The notes beneath the pieces are model-generated. The model did not search any database, was not told the origin of the DNA, and was given only the letters and a program-made list of their open reading frames with translations. A stretch of 64,000 nt of DNA. Origin: Chaetoderma sp. LZ-2023a (taxonomy: Eukaryota > Mollusca > Caudofoveata > Chaetodermatida > Chaetodermatidae). This document shows positions 10,237-21,229 of this stretch, one piece after another (the first letter of the stretch is position 1; each line of letters starts with the position of its first letter). Position numbers and translations under genes: made by a program. Where the stretch lies: the NCBI GenBank assembly GCA_034401795.1, contig CM067369.1, forward strand, positions 140,318,496-140,382,495, written 5' to 3'.

Positions 10237-12041
10237 GGGAAGTGAGTGTCCTTTACCCTGCTAGGTTGATGCCTATGGGCTCCATTGTGTGGAGCTGGTG
10301 TATCCAGTGGCACTCCTTCTGTTTCCTCCATTTGGTGGAGTTTTCGTCCTCAGAATCTGAGGAAAGCACCTGTATTATTCTGAATTGCATGTTGATTCTA
10401 GAATGTCCAGGTTTATTGAAGTGTCTGGAAGTGTTGGCGGTTGGCTTCAGCTACATGTATATAGTCAGTTTTGTTCTGTATTACTGTCGCCTGTCCTTTG
10501 TCTGCCCTTTTGATAATGATTGTATGGTTCTGTATCAATCCATTGAGCGCTATGTGCTCTGTATCGGAAAGATTACTCTTTTGGCATCGGCGGTGGATAT
10601 GCTTACTGAAGTCATACTTGATTGCTTTGAAAAAAGCTTCGAATGCCACGTCCATGGAGGGAGGTGACATTGAGGTTTTTTGGGCGGCAAATTTCTTATT
10701 GATGATGTCCTGGAAGGAGGATGGAGGCTGCATCGGTTGTGTGGCCAGGGTGGTGCTCCTTTGTAGGAGTAATGCATGTGGTGGGTGCAGGCTTGGTGTA
10801 AAGAAGTGTTTTAGGCGCATTCGCCTGAAGAAGGCTTGGAGATCTGAGTATAGGTTACCCATGTGTGGTTCTGGAACCGTTGGGCTGAAACCCAAGCCTT
10901 TGTCCAATAGACTGATGGTACCCTGGTCGAGTGGAGAGTTTGAATGGTTGAAAACAAAAGGAGAGTTATATGTTTCCTCATCGTTGTTGACAGAATTGTT
11001 GCTATGATTGAAAAAACTAGAATCGAGATGTACAGAGTGTTTGTTACAATTATATGAACATGTATTATAGTCCATTGCGGTGAATGCAACTGGTGCCTTG
11101 GTGTGGTCCAGTCATCTTCTGCTTGCCGTCAGGTTTTTTACTGCCTGAAAAAGATGCTCAATTGCTAGTGCGCTCCAGGTCTCCATTAGTGGTCTTGGGC
11201 CATTTTCTGGATGCCTGCTGGTGCCACTGCTGTAGCGGTTTGTCAGGTCTCGTCTAGAGGGCTGCCCTCGTGTACTGGCTTCGGGTCTTCTTGGCTGGCG
11301 GCGGTTCGTGCCTCTGGGGCCTGGGTACTGCTGGCGCTGAGTAGGCCTGGTGTGTGTCTGTCTCCTTGGACTAGGCGAGCGGTGCAGGCGGCTGTGCCTC
11401 TCTGTGGTGGTTGCGATGGCGAGCTCGGCCTCTCTGGTGGTTTTGTCATTGCACTGCTCGAAGGATGCCTTTTTGTCAGCCACCATTTTGTATTGGAATT
11501 CCAGTTTTTTTGTGGTGTGATCAAGGACGGCCTTGGTGAGTGAGTTCTCAAACGTTTTGATTCATTCAGTCCACTCGGCCTTGAATTCTGTGTCTTCTGT
11601 TTCCTGGCTCCACGTTATTCTCATGCGGAGCATGTTTGGTGGTGAGCCGTCGGAAAGCGACCGCTCCAACCATTCTAATTGAAACTCCAGCTTTGTGAGT
11701 TTGCACGCCGCATTTCTCCAGAGCCTGTATAAACCCAGGTGTCGTTCAGGGATCTCTGGCCTCCGGTATTTGGCAATGCTGCCAGTGTCTGCTGGTGTCT
11801 GTGCTTGCGACTGGGTAGTGTCCTCTTCTATTCTTCTCCTCTTCTGGGCTCTTTCCCTGTCCTTGGTGGGAGGGTCGATGGCTGTGGAGCTTGCCTCTCC
11901 TGTAATGGAGGTGGCCGCCGGTTTAGTGGATGCCTTGTCATTGGTGAAGTCAGTGGTAGACTGTGCCAACCGAGAGGACAGACTACATGCGGAAACACTT
12001 AGACAGACACGGATTGGAAAAGAATCGTACAATAGCTTCAA
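10237..12041 (-). pseudogene. Penelope-like element, internally deleted
   Basis: A single minus-strand frame runs from 12041 to 10413, interrupted only by in-frame stops at 11562 and 11112. The N-terminal part has charged, coiled-coil-like blocks ('LTKLEFQLEWL', 'TTKKLEFQYKM') and an Arg/Pro-rich linker. The part at 10413-11075 carries signatures I associate with Penelope-like reverse transcriptases: 'DKGLGFSPTVPEPHMGNLY', 'FFRRMRLKHFF' and 'HTIIIKRADKGQATVI'. The polymerase core that should follow is absent. About 60 bp later comes 'ECHWIHQLHTMEPIGINLAG' (about 10237-10320), which resembles the end of the GIY-YIG endonuclease of these elements. The copy lacks most of the polymerase and endonuclease and is dead. 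Confidence 0.65.
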
Positions 12042-12888
12042 TGGCCAAGGCGCACACAGTTGAAGGGGTTAAATTTGTAGACCCAGGACAAACCCTGGTC
12101 AGAAATAGATGCTGTGACCGATATGACCACACAGGAAAATCTAAGGTCAGTTACTCAAAATGGAATGACTGGAAGCTACCGCTGGCAATGCAAAAGCTCA
12201 TACACCCGAGACTCCCGGTTTACAAGATACCAAAAGTAAGCGTCACAAAAGACATTGACACTTTATGGGGAGATGAAGATCATAACATTTCAGACAAAAC
12301 CCTTTCAAAACTCTGCTTAGAATTTGTTTTACCGGCTACAACTTCCAACGGTGTATCAGAACTATCACGATGGTTGCTCAACGAACCTTCCATTATCAGC
12401 ACCATAGCAGTAGTGGGTCCAACCAACACGGACCCACCGAGAGCTACAGAATCCTTGGAAGCATGCCAAAGACGCATTTTTACGGAAATTTTCAGATCGG
12501 ATTCGCTTCCTGACATTCTACCTTCTAACCAAGTGAACACACCACACGCATCCAACAAAACACTTACACGCGCCGACACCAACACCGCACCGTCACACCA
12601 CACCCACCACTAACCAGCAACAGCCGGGCTAACCTTGAATTATTCAATTCGGACTGCTATGTTGACACCCCAGTCACACGCTCACCTCACCAGACATCAC
12701 CACAAATCAATGCAGTCGAGAGAAGGAATCAGGATATTCTAGCAGCTTACAGACTGATATGTCAACTCTGCCCAGATCACAAATTTAACATCAATTGTTT
12801 TCATTGCGACACCACAATACAGTCAAAAACGCAAAAGCACCTGATCCAAAGTGAGACCGCATACTTGCGATCATGCGGGAAATGAGCT
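11963..12888 (+). pseudogene. Unrecognised protein frame with C-terminal CxxC pairs
   Basis: An open frame of 216 codons (11963-12613) continues after one frame change near 12600 for about 90 further codons, to a stop at 12886-12888. The second part ends with 'ICQLCPDHKFNINCFHC', two CxxC pairs suggestive of a zinc ribbon. I recognise no family. The 5' end overlaps the antisense Penelope frame by about 80 bp, so the true start may be internal. It could be an ORF of another mobile element or an exon pair of a host gene. The frame change argues for a broken gene. Confidence 0.4.
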
Positions 12889-13289
12889 ATCACATTCAGT
12901 AGCGGGAAGATGTACACAGATCAGATCACGCCTATGTCACGAGTTCCACAAAGATCTTCTCAGCAGTTTTTCAATCTTCATTTTTCTGTTAAAGACTTAC
13001 ATCTGCTATATATTCATTTCAATTTTTATTAAAAATAACAAACAGTCAATTCTCGACAGTACATTTCATTCTTCAACTTTATTCTTTACTATTTTTTCAT
13101 ACATACATCTCCCATCCCCTAGTCTTTGCCACCCTTTATAAATACGTATAAACACGTAAAAAAAACCATAACTTCTATACATAGGACATGGGTATGAACA
13201 AAAACCAACCGACATGCGCCTCTGATGAGTTCCACTCAAGGAATAAAATGCCATAAGTCTGAATCATCCAAAACGGTAATGACTACATT
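12889..13289. other. Intergenic, AT-rich, no gene
   Basis: This is T-rich sequence (about 12960-13090) followed by unique-looking DNA. A CTGATGAG word at about 13223 was examined as a hammerhead ribozyme core and rejected. Confidence 0.5.
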
Positions 13290-13740
13290 GGTCTACCACC
13301 ACCACCCACGGGCCAAAATCACACCAAACCGCCCTGAAAAAACCCCGCCACAACAAGGGTTATCTTTCACCCAAAAACCGCCATAAAATATATAAAAAAC
13401 CACCAAAATACCGCCAATACAGGTATCTAAAGTACCAAAATCGTCAGTAAAAAACGCACCTACCTCAACGGGTAAAAGTTCTTTTCACCAAACCGCCAAA
13501 ATGGACACAACCGCCAAATACGGCCAAAACTGCCAAAAAGTCACCCACAACCGCCAAAAATTTCCCAGGCTACTTCAACATAGCACAACCACCAAAAAAC
13601 GCCCTGCCGCCAAAAACCACCACAACTGCCAAAAATCCCCCAACCACCAAAATAAATCCCCACAACCGCCAAAAATCTCCCAACCCCCAAAACCACCACA
13701 ACCGCCAAAAATGGCATCCAGCTGAACCGGTAAACTCCAA
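13290..13740. repeat. Degenerate AACCGCCAAAA-type array
   Basis: The plus strand is almost G-free and made of variants of 'aaccgccaaaa', 'accaccaaaa' and 'ccaaaatcc'. It is densest at 13495-13715, where about a dozen units follow each other with irregular length. The open frames in both directions here (Lys/Pro-rich one way, Gly/Trp/Phe-rich the other) are by-products of the repeat. Confidence 0.75.
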
Positions 13741-13770
13741 ACTGATTACCCATATATGGGCATGTCCCGG

Positions 13771-13850
13771 CCAATCCACAGGTTGAGCCCCAAGATGGTA
13801 TATAAGGGGCTGAAAAAACAGTCTCAGACCATTCAGACTTCTGGATTCAC
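13771..13850 (+). promoter_or_regulatory. CCAAT/TATA promoter-like block
   Basis: A CCAAT box ('ggccaatcc', 13769-13777) lies about 25 bp before 'tatataagggg' (13799-13809). Initiator-like 'tctcagacc' and 'ttcagact' words follow 25-35 bp later. Spacing fits an RNA polymerase II core promoter pointing right. No convincing frame follows, so it may be the promoter of a lost element or of a noncoding transcript. Confidence 0.4.
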
Positions 13851-14327
13851 AAAATTATCCAAGCGTCAGGCTTTCTTACTCGTTTTCAATTCTTCTTGAT
13901 TACGTTGTTATTATCCCACAAAAACAAATACAAGAAGGTATGGTATCATTGTGTAATTGTTAAGCGAGCCAAACTAATTTCTTATGTGAAGAAGTAAGCA
14001 ATACATGTAGTATTGATACACAGACTGCAAGACAGAAAAATATGGCTGTTCTGGAGAGGACACATTTTGACGGAATTTCGACATGCATATTTGAGGCTAC
14101 ATGTACAATAATCACCCCTATAGAAATTTAAACATGCGACGCGCATGCAGGAAGAATTTAAGATTGCACGAGCCGCAACCTTGCGCAAGCTAGCAGCGAG
14201 CTGGCACAACCTTGCGGGAGCTAGCCATTATTCTTCAAATTTTCATGTTAGGTTGCGCAAAGCTTGTGCAAACTCACGCAATCTTGTGCAACCTCGCGCA
14301 AACTAACATCGTTTTCTTGTTTGGTTT

Positions 14328-14358
14328 GTGTATGCATATATATATATATATATATATA
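14328..14358. repeat. (TA)n microsatellite
   Basis: An uninterrupted run of about eleven TA dinucleotides. The surrounding DNA (13930-14770) contains no gene that I can identify. Confidence 0.9.
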
Positions 14359-14773
14359 GAAAGGCAATAACAGGTTCTAGATAACATAACGAGTCAAGTT
14401 GCCATCATGACCTTCTAAAATTGGCGGGAAATTTAAGTCTTTGTCTGAAGAAACCCAGTTCCAGTGCATTGATTAGTGGTATATAATGTGTTATAAGATA
14501 TGGATACAGAATTAACTATTTTGAAAAGGCTGACGTAACTGTCAAATAGAATTCTTAGCACTAATAACCATAAAATGGAAATAGCTGTATTATAGCTATA
14601 TTGGGAGGCATGTATTTTATTGATTTGCTGCAATTTATTGACAGATACCAGTTTTGGTACAACTTCTTAAGAGTTATGACTCTATATTGTAATGCTGTGA
14701 CCAGGCCTTCTATTAATAATGTATACATGTAATATGTAATGGGTGACACAGAATTTATGTTTTTTGGTCAGAG

Positions 14774-15064
14774 TTGATGATGTTATTTACGACATTCAGA
14801 ACCTCATATGCCTCGCTCATTGAAAACATTGTGCATGGAAAAGGGCAAAGAAGTCTAAAAGTCAACGCGATCGGGACCGTTATCAGAGCCTCAAAGGTGA
14901 TGCATGTCATGGTGGGTGACATAGTGACATTATTGCCTGATATGCCGGGATGGCAACACATTACAAAACATGGAAAACACACATACATGAAAACATATGG
15001 GGATGGAGTCGGGGGAAGACTGGAATTAGATGATGTCATGATGGTGCGCGGGTACTGCCAGTAG
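14774..15064 (+). CDS. Unrecognised 96-codon frame
   Basis: An open frame from ATG 14774 to a TAG at 15062. The composition is protein-like, with two pieces, 'VIRASKVMHVMVGDIVTLL' and 'YGDGVGGRLELDDVMMVRG', that could be a small beta-rich domain. I recognise no family. The opposite strand is also open over most of its length, which weakens the case. The frame ends just before the hAT-like element at 15091, so it may be a truncated exon. Confidence 0.2.
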   Translation: MMMLFTTFRTSYASLIENIVHGKGQRSLKVNAIGTVIRASKVMHVMVGDIVTLLPDMPGWQHITKHGKHTYMKTYGDGVGGRLELDDVMMVRGYCQ

Positions 15065-15090
15065 TAACTAGTGCTTAGTGATAGTAGTAG

Positions 15091-16353
15091 TAGTCATGGG
15101 CGGTATTTCCGATACATCGATATAAATCAATACAAATACAGCTGCAATACGTATCGTGATACATTCGCGGTAAACCGATATTTGTGTGGGAAAACATCAA
15201 TCTTCACTATTTCATGAGATTCTGATAAATATGCCAAAATATTCGCAAAAAGAGTTACTGCTTACTTATTTTAGTTACAGGCGTTTACATGGAAAACGGT
15301 TACTATAAATAATACAACGAAAATCTCTGATTTCGGCCCAAACAAACATGGAGCTGGCGAACAGCTTTTCTGCAAAAGCGAACGTATTTATCTAGTTTTC
15401 AGTAAACATGAAACTAGCGATCGCGCCTAACCAAAGTCATAGACTAATCATATAAAGATGCGACAGACTGTACAACGGCGTAATACCAAATTTATAAACA
15501 GCACCAACTGAAGTTAGTCACGGTAAACTGCGCCCTTAGTATGGAAAGGATGATTTAAATCATGGTAGATACATTTAGATAAATAATTCTTGAAATTTTA
15601 TTTTTTGGCATCACATGATCACAGTTATTTCACGTGATCACAACAATAAAAATGGTCAGAGTAATGATATTTCTTGTGTTGCTATAGTTAACATTTGACA
15701 ATGTCTTTGTTTTTTCTCTTTCATCTACTGTTCAGTCCCACTCGGTGTCGAAGACTTTGCATTAATAAATTGAGGATTTACTATTTTACATGGATGTAAT
15801 GTAATCTTCTGTCATTTCACTATATTACCATGTATTGACAAATTCCTTGACAAGACAAAACATTTAGAAACCAATCAAGCCATGTGACACTGGAACATAA
15901 TAACCTTGGTAAATTGATGATTTTATATTTATATCAGTACTCAGTAGTATATTACACTGGTTTACGTTGTTAACTGAATTGGGGCCCATGATCAGAAAAA
16001 GAACACAAGCTGGGAAATGAGAATTGAGATTATATGTACTGGTATAGTGGTATTCCATTTACAATTGATGAATTTGATGTGTAAAAATATTTACAACATT
16101 TAATATTAATATTTACATATGTGAAATTGCTTAGCAAATGCTCTAAGTGGGCTCAGGAGGTGGAGTTCATTGTTATTCACATCTTGCCAGTTCTTGCAAC
16201 AATTGTGATTGGTAAATGGGCGTGAAATGGCAGCTATTTTAAATCTGCCGCCTCCCTGTAATAATTACACAATATATCGCGATATTATCAAGATACAGTA
16301 ACTGTGTATCACATCGTATCGCGATACGGTAATTTTCGCGATACCCATGACTA
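15091..16353. mobile_element. Non-autonomous hAT-like element, 1.26 kb
   Basis: The ends are TAGTCATGGG (15091-15100) and its complement CCCATGACTA (16344-16353). Further subterminal similarity takes the form of 'cgatac'/'gtatcg' words that form local palindromes ('tatcgcgata'). The flanks carry GATAGTAG at 15080-15087 and 16354-16361. The left copy is followed by one extra TAG, probably slippage in a TAG-rich target. An 8-bp duplication points to the hAT superfamily. There is no transposase. Confidence 0.65.
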
Positions 16354-16779
16354 GATAGTAGTGGTAGTCCTGAGAGGTGGTAATGGTGGTTGTAGGATAT
16401 GTTTACGTATTGACTGAAGTTTATATGTGTGGTTTGTAAGTGTTAGTATTTGCTTATAATGTATTGCTTTATAGCTTTCCTGTAAGATTTCTGTGTGAGT
16501 ATTTGTGTTTGGACATCTGATTCAGTTTCATTCCAGAGCTTGGTTGCAGAGATTGAGATTTTGTATCTACCTAGTTCTGTTCTGATATATTGGGTGTGCG
16601 ATTTATTCTTTGACCTAGTGTTGTGTGCATGGACTTGCGTGTTGCGCTTGAATAATTTTGTTAGGGATTTATAAGATTATCATGATGTAGTTGTCTTAGC
16701 CATGTGTGTGATTGCAGAGTCCCAATATCTGAGTTTCAGCATATCTTCTGTCTTGAAGATGTCTTCACCCTTTGCTGTT

Positions 16780-18250
16780 TTAGAGAACATTTTCAAAACT
16801 TTTTTTCTGTAATCTTTTTAGTGTTAGTTTAATTTCATGTGCACCATTCCAGATTATGTTACAATATGTGATGTGTGGAAGGATTAGAGTACAGTAGAGA
16901 GCTTTAACAGTGTCATGTGGCAGGTAAGGCTTAAGTCGTTGAATGGTACCGATGCCTCGTTGAAATTGTTTCAATTAGTTTATCCCAGGTTAGCCTATGG
17001 TCAACATACACACCCAAAAATTTAGTAAATGGGTTCTTGGATTTCTTGTTTATTTATATAAAGTTGTGGTATATTTGTTTGTAATTTCTCTGAATTTGCA
17101 AAAAGTTCTATCTACATTTAATGATAATTTATTTATTGCAAACCAGGTTGTAACCTCTTCCATTTCTCTAGTAGCATTGTTCTATAATCTATGGATATCT
17201 GTGTCACTGCAGAAGACATTTGTATTATCTGCGAAGAAAAACAACAAAAATTTTGATTTTCGATTAAATCGTAGTCCAAATTTCCAAAAGTATAAACTGG
17301 GGTAATGTAACAAGTCACGAAAACTGGGACTTGGAATTTCTAGAAAAGTTGAAATAAGTCACTAAAAAAATAGCACGAAAGTAGACTGCAATTTCATGCG
17401 ACACATTCTTACCATCCTATGTCTATGCTTAATGTATTCCTCCTATCCATCATCGCGGGAGTGAAATTATTAATTGAGACAGCCTAAATATTGCGTTCAG
17501 TTTAACAAACATAGTTTATTTCATCAAGATTTAACATAAAATGCTGCTATATTCACTAATTCTTGCCTAACATTCTGCAACTAAGTATATACTTGGTATT
17601 TCACGACAGACTCGGCGTCTGTAGTGAAAGAAAGAAAATTATATGGCGATTCGACAGAGTACATAGCTGGTTTTCTCAATGACAAAGGTGTTACCTTGCT
17701 ATTGTTATCTTGTTTATCATAGCACTTTGTATTGTGATTAGTAATTATTCGACACGTACATGTACCTGGCTGGCAGGATATAAACACAATGAACACAGAT
17801 GTGAATGGAATATAATTGTACGCATGTACCACTAAAATGCGACGGAAAAGTACACAATTCCGATTTTAAACAAACAAAATAAATCGAACTTCACGGTTAA
17901 ATCGAAAAATCGTGCAAGCCTACCTTCCATAGGATGCCGATTAGACTTACTGGTCTATAATTCCCAGCCTGTTTCTTGTCACCTTTCTTGAATTGCTTAG
18001 CTTTCTTCCAAGCTTCGGTAACTGACTTAGTTGCTAAAGAAGTCGAATATATATTCACTAATGGGATAGCGATTGGTTCTGCCAACGCTTTGCCAATTCT
18101 TGAATGGATGCAGTCTGACGCTGGAGATTTAGTGATGCTTAATTTCTTGAGGGCCTTCTCTACTGTCTGCTTCGTGAACTCAAGTGGTGCCATCTTTATT
18201 GTTGTGTTCACGATTTGAGGTGTTGGAATTTCCCATGCTGGCTCCACAGT
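16780..18250 (-). pseudogene. LINE reverse transcriptase relic, split by a hAT element
   Basis: The minus strand encodes the start of a LINE polymerase at 18250-17930 ('ALKKLSITKSPASDCIHSR', 'AGNYRPVSLIGILWKV'). A hAT relic (17240-17922) follows, then the catalytic-region remnant 'LFADNTNVFCSDTDI' (about 17240-17190) and the C-terminal 'IQRLKPYLPHDTVKALYCT', 'LPHITYCNIIWNGAHEI' (16780-16974). The roughly 130 residues normally lying between these parts are missing, so the hAT insertion was accompanied by a deletion. The catalytic FADD reads FADN. The element is inactive. Confidence 0.75.
17240..17922. mobile_element. hAT-like relic (copy A), left end missing
   Basis: It is homologous to copy B (26978-28103): 'gattttcgattaaatcgta', 'aacaagtcacgaaaactggg', 'cgggagtgaaattattaatt' and 'aggtgttacct' recur in order. 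The right end 'aatcgtgcaagccta' (to 17922) matches the terminal repeat of copy B. The first 70 bp or so of the family are missing at the left. It lacks the roughly 390-bp internal block of copy B. Confidence 0.7.
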
Positions 18251-18261
18251 GAAAACACTAG

Positions 18262-18490
18262 AATGAAGGAGGTTTCAAGTTCCCTTTCTCTGAGATCCAA
18301 CAATAATTACTATTACATTACTCATTGATATTACAGCTATACAGCTGATAGCTGGCTCTAGGAATCTAGATTTAGAAAGCTTTACCAGCTCCTGGAACCG
18401 GGTACACTGTTCCCAACAACCGGGTACCCGCCTGCCAGAGACACTCATATTGTTTGCAGAGCTACCAAACAAGAGAATAACCCATGGCTT
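18262..18490 (-). repeat. DIRS-B right inverted terminal repeat
   Basis: Positions 18300-18480 are an inverted, roughly 85% identical copy of 26150-26330. Shared words include 'attactcattgata', 'ggctctaggaatctaga', 'agaaagctttacc', 'ccgggta' and 'gccagagacactcat'. The outer part, from 'aatgaaggaggtttcaag' (about 18262), has no partner in the left repeat but does have one in the internal region. The exact terminus could not be fixed to the base. Confidence 0.7.
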
Positions 18491-18514
18491 GCCTCCGTGT
18501 GGCTGGGAGGCTGG

Positions 18515-18600
18515 TCAGATTTCGGAGCAAGGGAAATTGAAATTTCCTTTATTATCCTTCGATCAATACTTACCATTACATTACTCATTGATAACACCAG
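18515..18600 (-). repeat. DIRS-B internal complementary region
   Basis: The segment 18557-18600 ('ccttcgatcaatacttacc' onward) is the reverse complement of the extreme left end (26303-26347). The preceding 18515-18553 ('cggagcaagggaaattgaaa') is the reverse complement of the extreme right end ('tttcaagttccctttctctg', about 18274-18300), with several mismatches. This repeats the joined-termini arrangement seen in DIRS-A. Confidence 0.65.
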
Positions 18601-18609
18601 ATTTAGTCG

Positions 18610-19066
18610 GTAAGCTGGTGGGAAGGGGCAAGCCATACAAAGCCTCTTTTGCCCCCTAAACTTGACATATGGAGACCTATAAGGAGCGACAAGCTTTGGG
18701 ACCGAATCACATTCGCATTACCCCCCACACACACCCTTCCTCCTAAAAAAGGGAGAGAACTCACGAACATGCATCTTGCCTGAAAACACAGATGTGTGAA
18801 GAGGGTTAACAGCTCTTTACACATTTAAGCCTGGGAATGAGCATGAATACATAAGATGAATGATCATGACATATAAACATAACACACAAAAAAGTCAAAC
18901 TTGAATTACCTCATGAATTATGGATTCCAGATGTGGAGCCATCAATCAACACACCTTCGAGCAAACGTGTCCCATACGCTTGAATTCCTCTCGCTTGACC
19001 ATGTCTGTTCTTACTACTTTTGCTTTTCAAAGTTATCAAAAGGAGATGAGCAGTGTGGCCACTAGA
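18610..19066 (-). other. DIRS-B 3' noncoding region
   Basis: This interval lies between the recombinase stop and the internal complementary region of DIRS-B. No domain is visible. It is inferred to be 3' untranslated sequence of the element. Confidence 0.5.
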
Positions 19067-21165
19067 CTATCGTTTCAAAACAGCTAAAGCCAGTGGATTG
19101 GCAGAGTCTGACATGTCCCTCATATAGTAATCCATGTGAAAGGACTTACAGTGCCATTGTGCAACGGCCATGATGTTCTCTATCGGGACACCATTGAATA
19201 GGGCAGTCGAGGCTGCTATTCCTCTAACATCGTGAGCCCTAGCACATTGCACCTGGTGCCCAGTCGCAATCTCGTGGATAGCCTGAATGCATTTGACTAC
19301 CCAATTCATATATTCTACCTCATTTTGATTTTTGCCTTGTAGTGTGGGGAAACATTTGTAAAGCACACCAATTAGTCAGGCTCTTAAAATTACAAAAACG
19401 TGCTGCAAGAATCATCCTTTCTGAAAAATTGTGTACACCCTCAAAAATTCTATTTGAGAAACTGAAATGGATGTCAATACATGAGAGAATTAATTACAAA
19501 ACTTGCTGTACTGTATATAAAGCTGTTAGGAATGAAAATCCAGAATACTTATTAAAACTGTTTACAAAGAGCTCAGATTCCCATGATCGTAATCTGAGAT
19601 CTTTTGAAAATATGCAGTTGCAAATCCCATTAGCAAAAAGTGTGCTACATTCCTCTAGTTTTGTTGTAAACGGTTCTAGATTATGGAATTCCTTAAAAAT
19701 ATCACTTAGAACAGCCTCTTCCTTGACTGCTTTCAAATCTCAATATATGACAGATCAACAAGGAAGATAAAGAACAAAGTATATGCATTAACCCTTTCAC
19801 CCACGAATTCCAAATATCTAATTTTCAACGCTACCATACACGAAAACTGTTGAGTGTTTTGAAATTAATCCGACTGGGAGCCATTGCTGTCTTAGGCAGC
19901 AAATGGCTTCTGGTCGGGTTAATTTCAAAATATTCAACAGAATACAATTCAAGTTTTATATTATAAAGAATATACTTTTTCTGGGACTTGTAGGTGAAAA
20001 AGGTAAAATGTCTCCCTGCTGAATTTCTGCGGACTACATTTCCATATGGTTTAACTCTGGGTATGTTGAATGATTTGGAGACAGCTCATCCTACAGTTCT
20101 TGGTAGAGAATTAAGCTACCACCAACTTTTGGTTGAGCTGTTTCCGAGATAAATTCAGCAGGTCTGGAGTTGCTGCCTGTTGAAATCATGGCCTGGTGGC
20201 TTGCAGCAGACAGACAGTTACATATCAGATAGTTAAATCATTGTATAAAAGTAATTCCTATTTTAATCCTCAGACTGCTGAGCTATAAACGTAAATTATT
20301 TCATTAAATACAGCATGGTAGCTGGTGTTCATTTTGAAAACTGTTTTTCTGTAAGCAAGATACAACAGCTTTGATAAGAGTTTTCAAAATGTACACTTGA
20401 CTTCAATCAGCACACTTATTACTATTTTGACATCTTAGAGAACAGCACCATAAGGGTTAAAATGTTGTATATTTGTATATTGTGTAAATAAATTAAATTT
20501 GTATATTGTGTATATCAAAGTTGTGTACATAAATGTAAATAGTACTAAGCACAGTCTGAAGGCCTCGGGGAAGACCAGCTACCAATAACTAATCGGTTTA
20601 CCTTCGTTAAATAAAGCTTATTATTATTATTAGAGATAGTATCCATGGAGGCGGCGCCATATGACTTCTTATGGCAGATCCACAGATGTCTATCATTTGA
20701 CCGTAGAGAGTCCATCCGTTTTTTGTACTTGGTCAAAGCACGGAATGGACACAAGGCACTGGCACCATGATCAAACCTAGTTAGCTTTGGTATAATGATC
20801 GGTTTGCCCGGATATTTTAAAGATTGATTCTTTGACATAAACTCTACTCTTGTCAGCAATCGCAGACCCTCTCGGGAGACAATAAATCGGTCCCTCTCTG
20901 CTGAAAGTGCATGGATCTCACTGCGCCTTCTTGCTGAGGAAGCTGCCAATAGAAAAACCGCCTTTAGAGTCAGATGCTTTAGACTAGCCAAACCCAAAGG
21001 TTCAAAAGGGAGCTCGGCCAGTACATTAAGCACCAAAGATTGACTCCAGGCTGGAATGACTACCGGTTGTCTCGGTCGCCGATTCGTCATTCCCTTCACC
21101 ATCACATTCAACTGGGCCACCTCTGGACTATCCCCGTTAGCTAAACAAGGGATAACTGATACCAA
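19067..21165 (-). pseudogene. DIRS-B tyrosine recombinase, split by a LINE
   Basis: The N-terminal part (20636-21165) contains the first active-site region 'ASSARRRSEIHALSAERDRF' with the catalytic Arg. The C-terminal part (19067-19337) contains 'RAHDVRGIAASTALFNG', giving an intact H-x-x-R, then 'AVAQWHCKSFHMDYYMRD' with the likely Tyr nucleophile. Apart from the LINE inserted between them (19338-20632), both halves are open. The protein was probably intact when the LINE landed. It would have integrated the circular DNA copy of the element. Confidence 0.82.
19338..20632 (+). mobile_element. 5'-truncated LINE inserted in the DIRS-B recombinase
   Basis: The plus-strand piece starts within the last part of a LINE polymerase: 'RLLKLQKRAARIILSEKL', 'LFEKLKWMSIHERINYKT' and 'NGSRLWNSLKISLRTASS' (frame 19342-19770). 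It continues through a 3' untranslated region to 'cggggaagaccagctacc' and a 3' tail 'aaataaagcttattattatt' ending at 20632. Heavy 5' truncation and a short-repeat tail are typical of target-primed reverse transcription. No clear target duplication was identified. Confidence 0.8.
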
Positions 21166-21229
21166 AGCTGACTTGCATCCAGCAATTGTGACAGGAGCCA
21201 GTCCTGTAAAGAACAGCTCACAGAGTCTG

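Noticed and set aside
10242-11007. Plus-strand frames of 141 and 178 codons
   Set aside because: They are antisense to Penelope-like coding sequence with recognisable motifs.
13215-13260. CTGATGAG followed by a TTCC/GGAA stem, reminiscent of a hammerhead ribozyme near a Penelope-like element
   Set aside because: The second core reads AAAA instead of GAAA, the bases needed for stems I and III do not pair, and no cleavage triplet is in a workable position.
13501-13779. Lys/Pro-rich and Gly/Trp/Phe-rich frames
   Set aside because: They are translations of the AACCGCCAAAA array.
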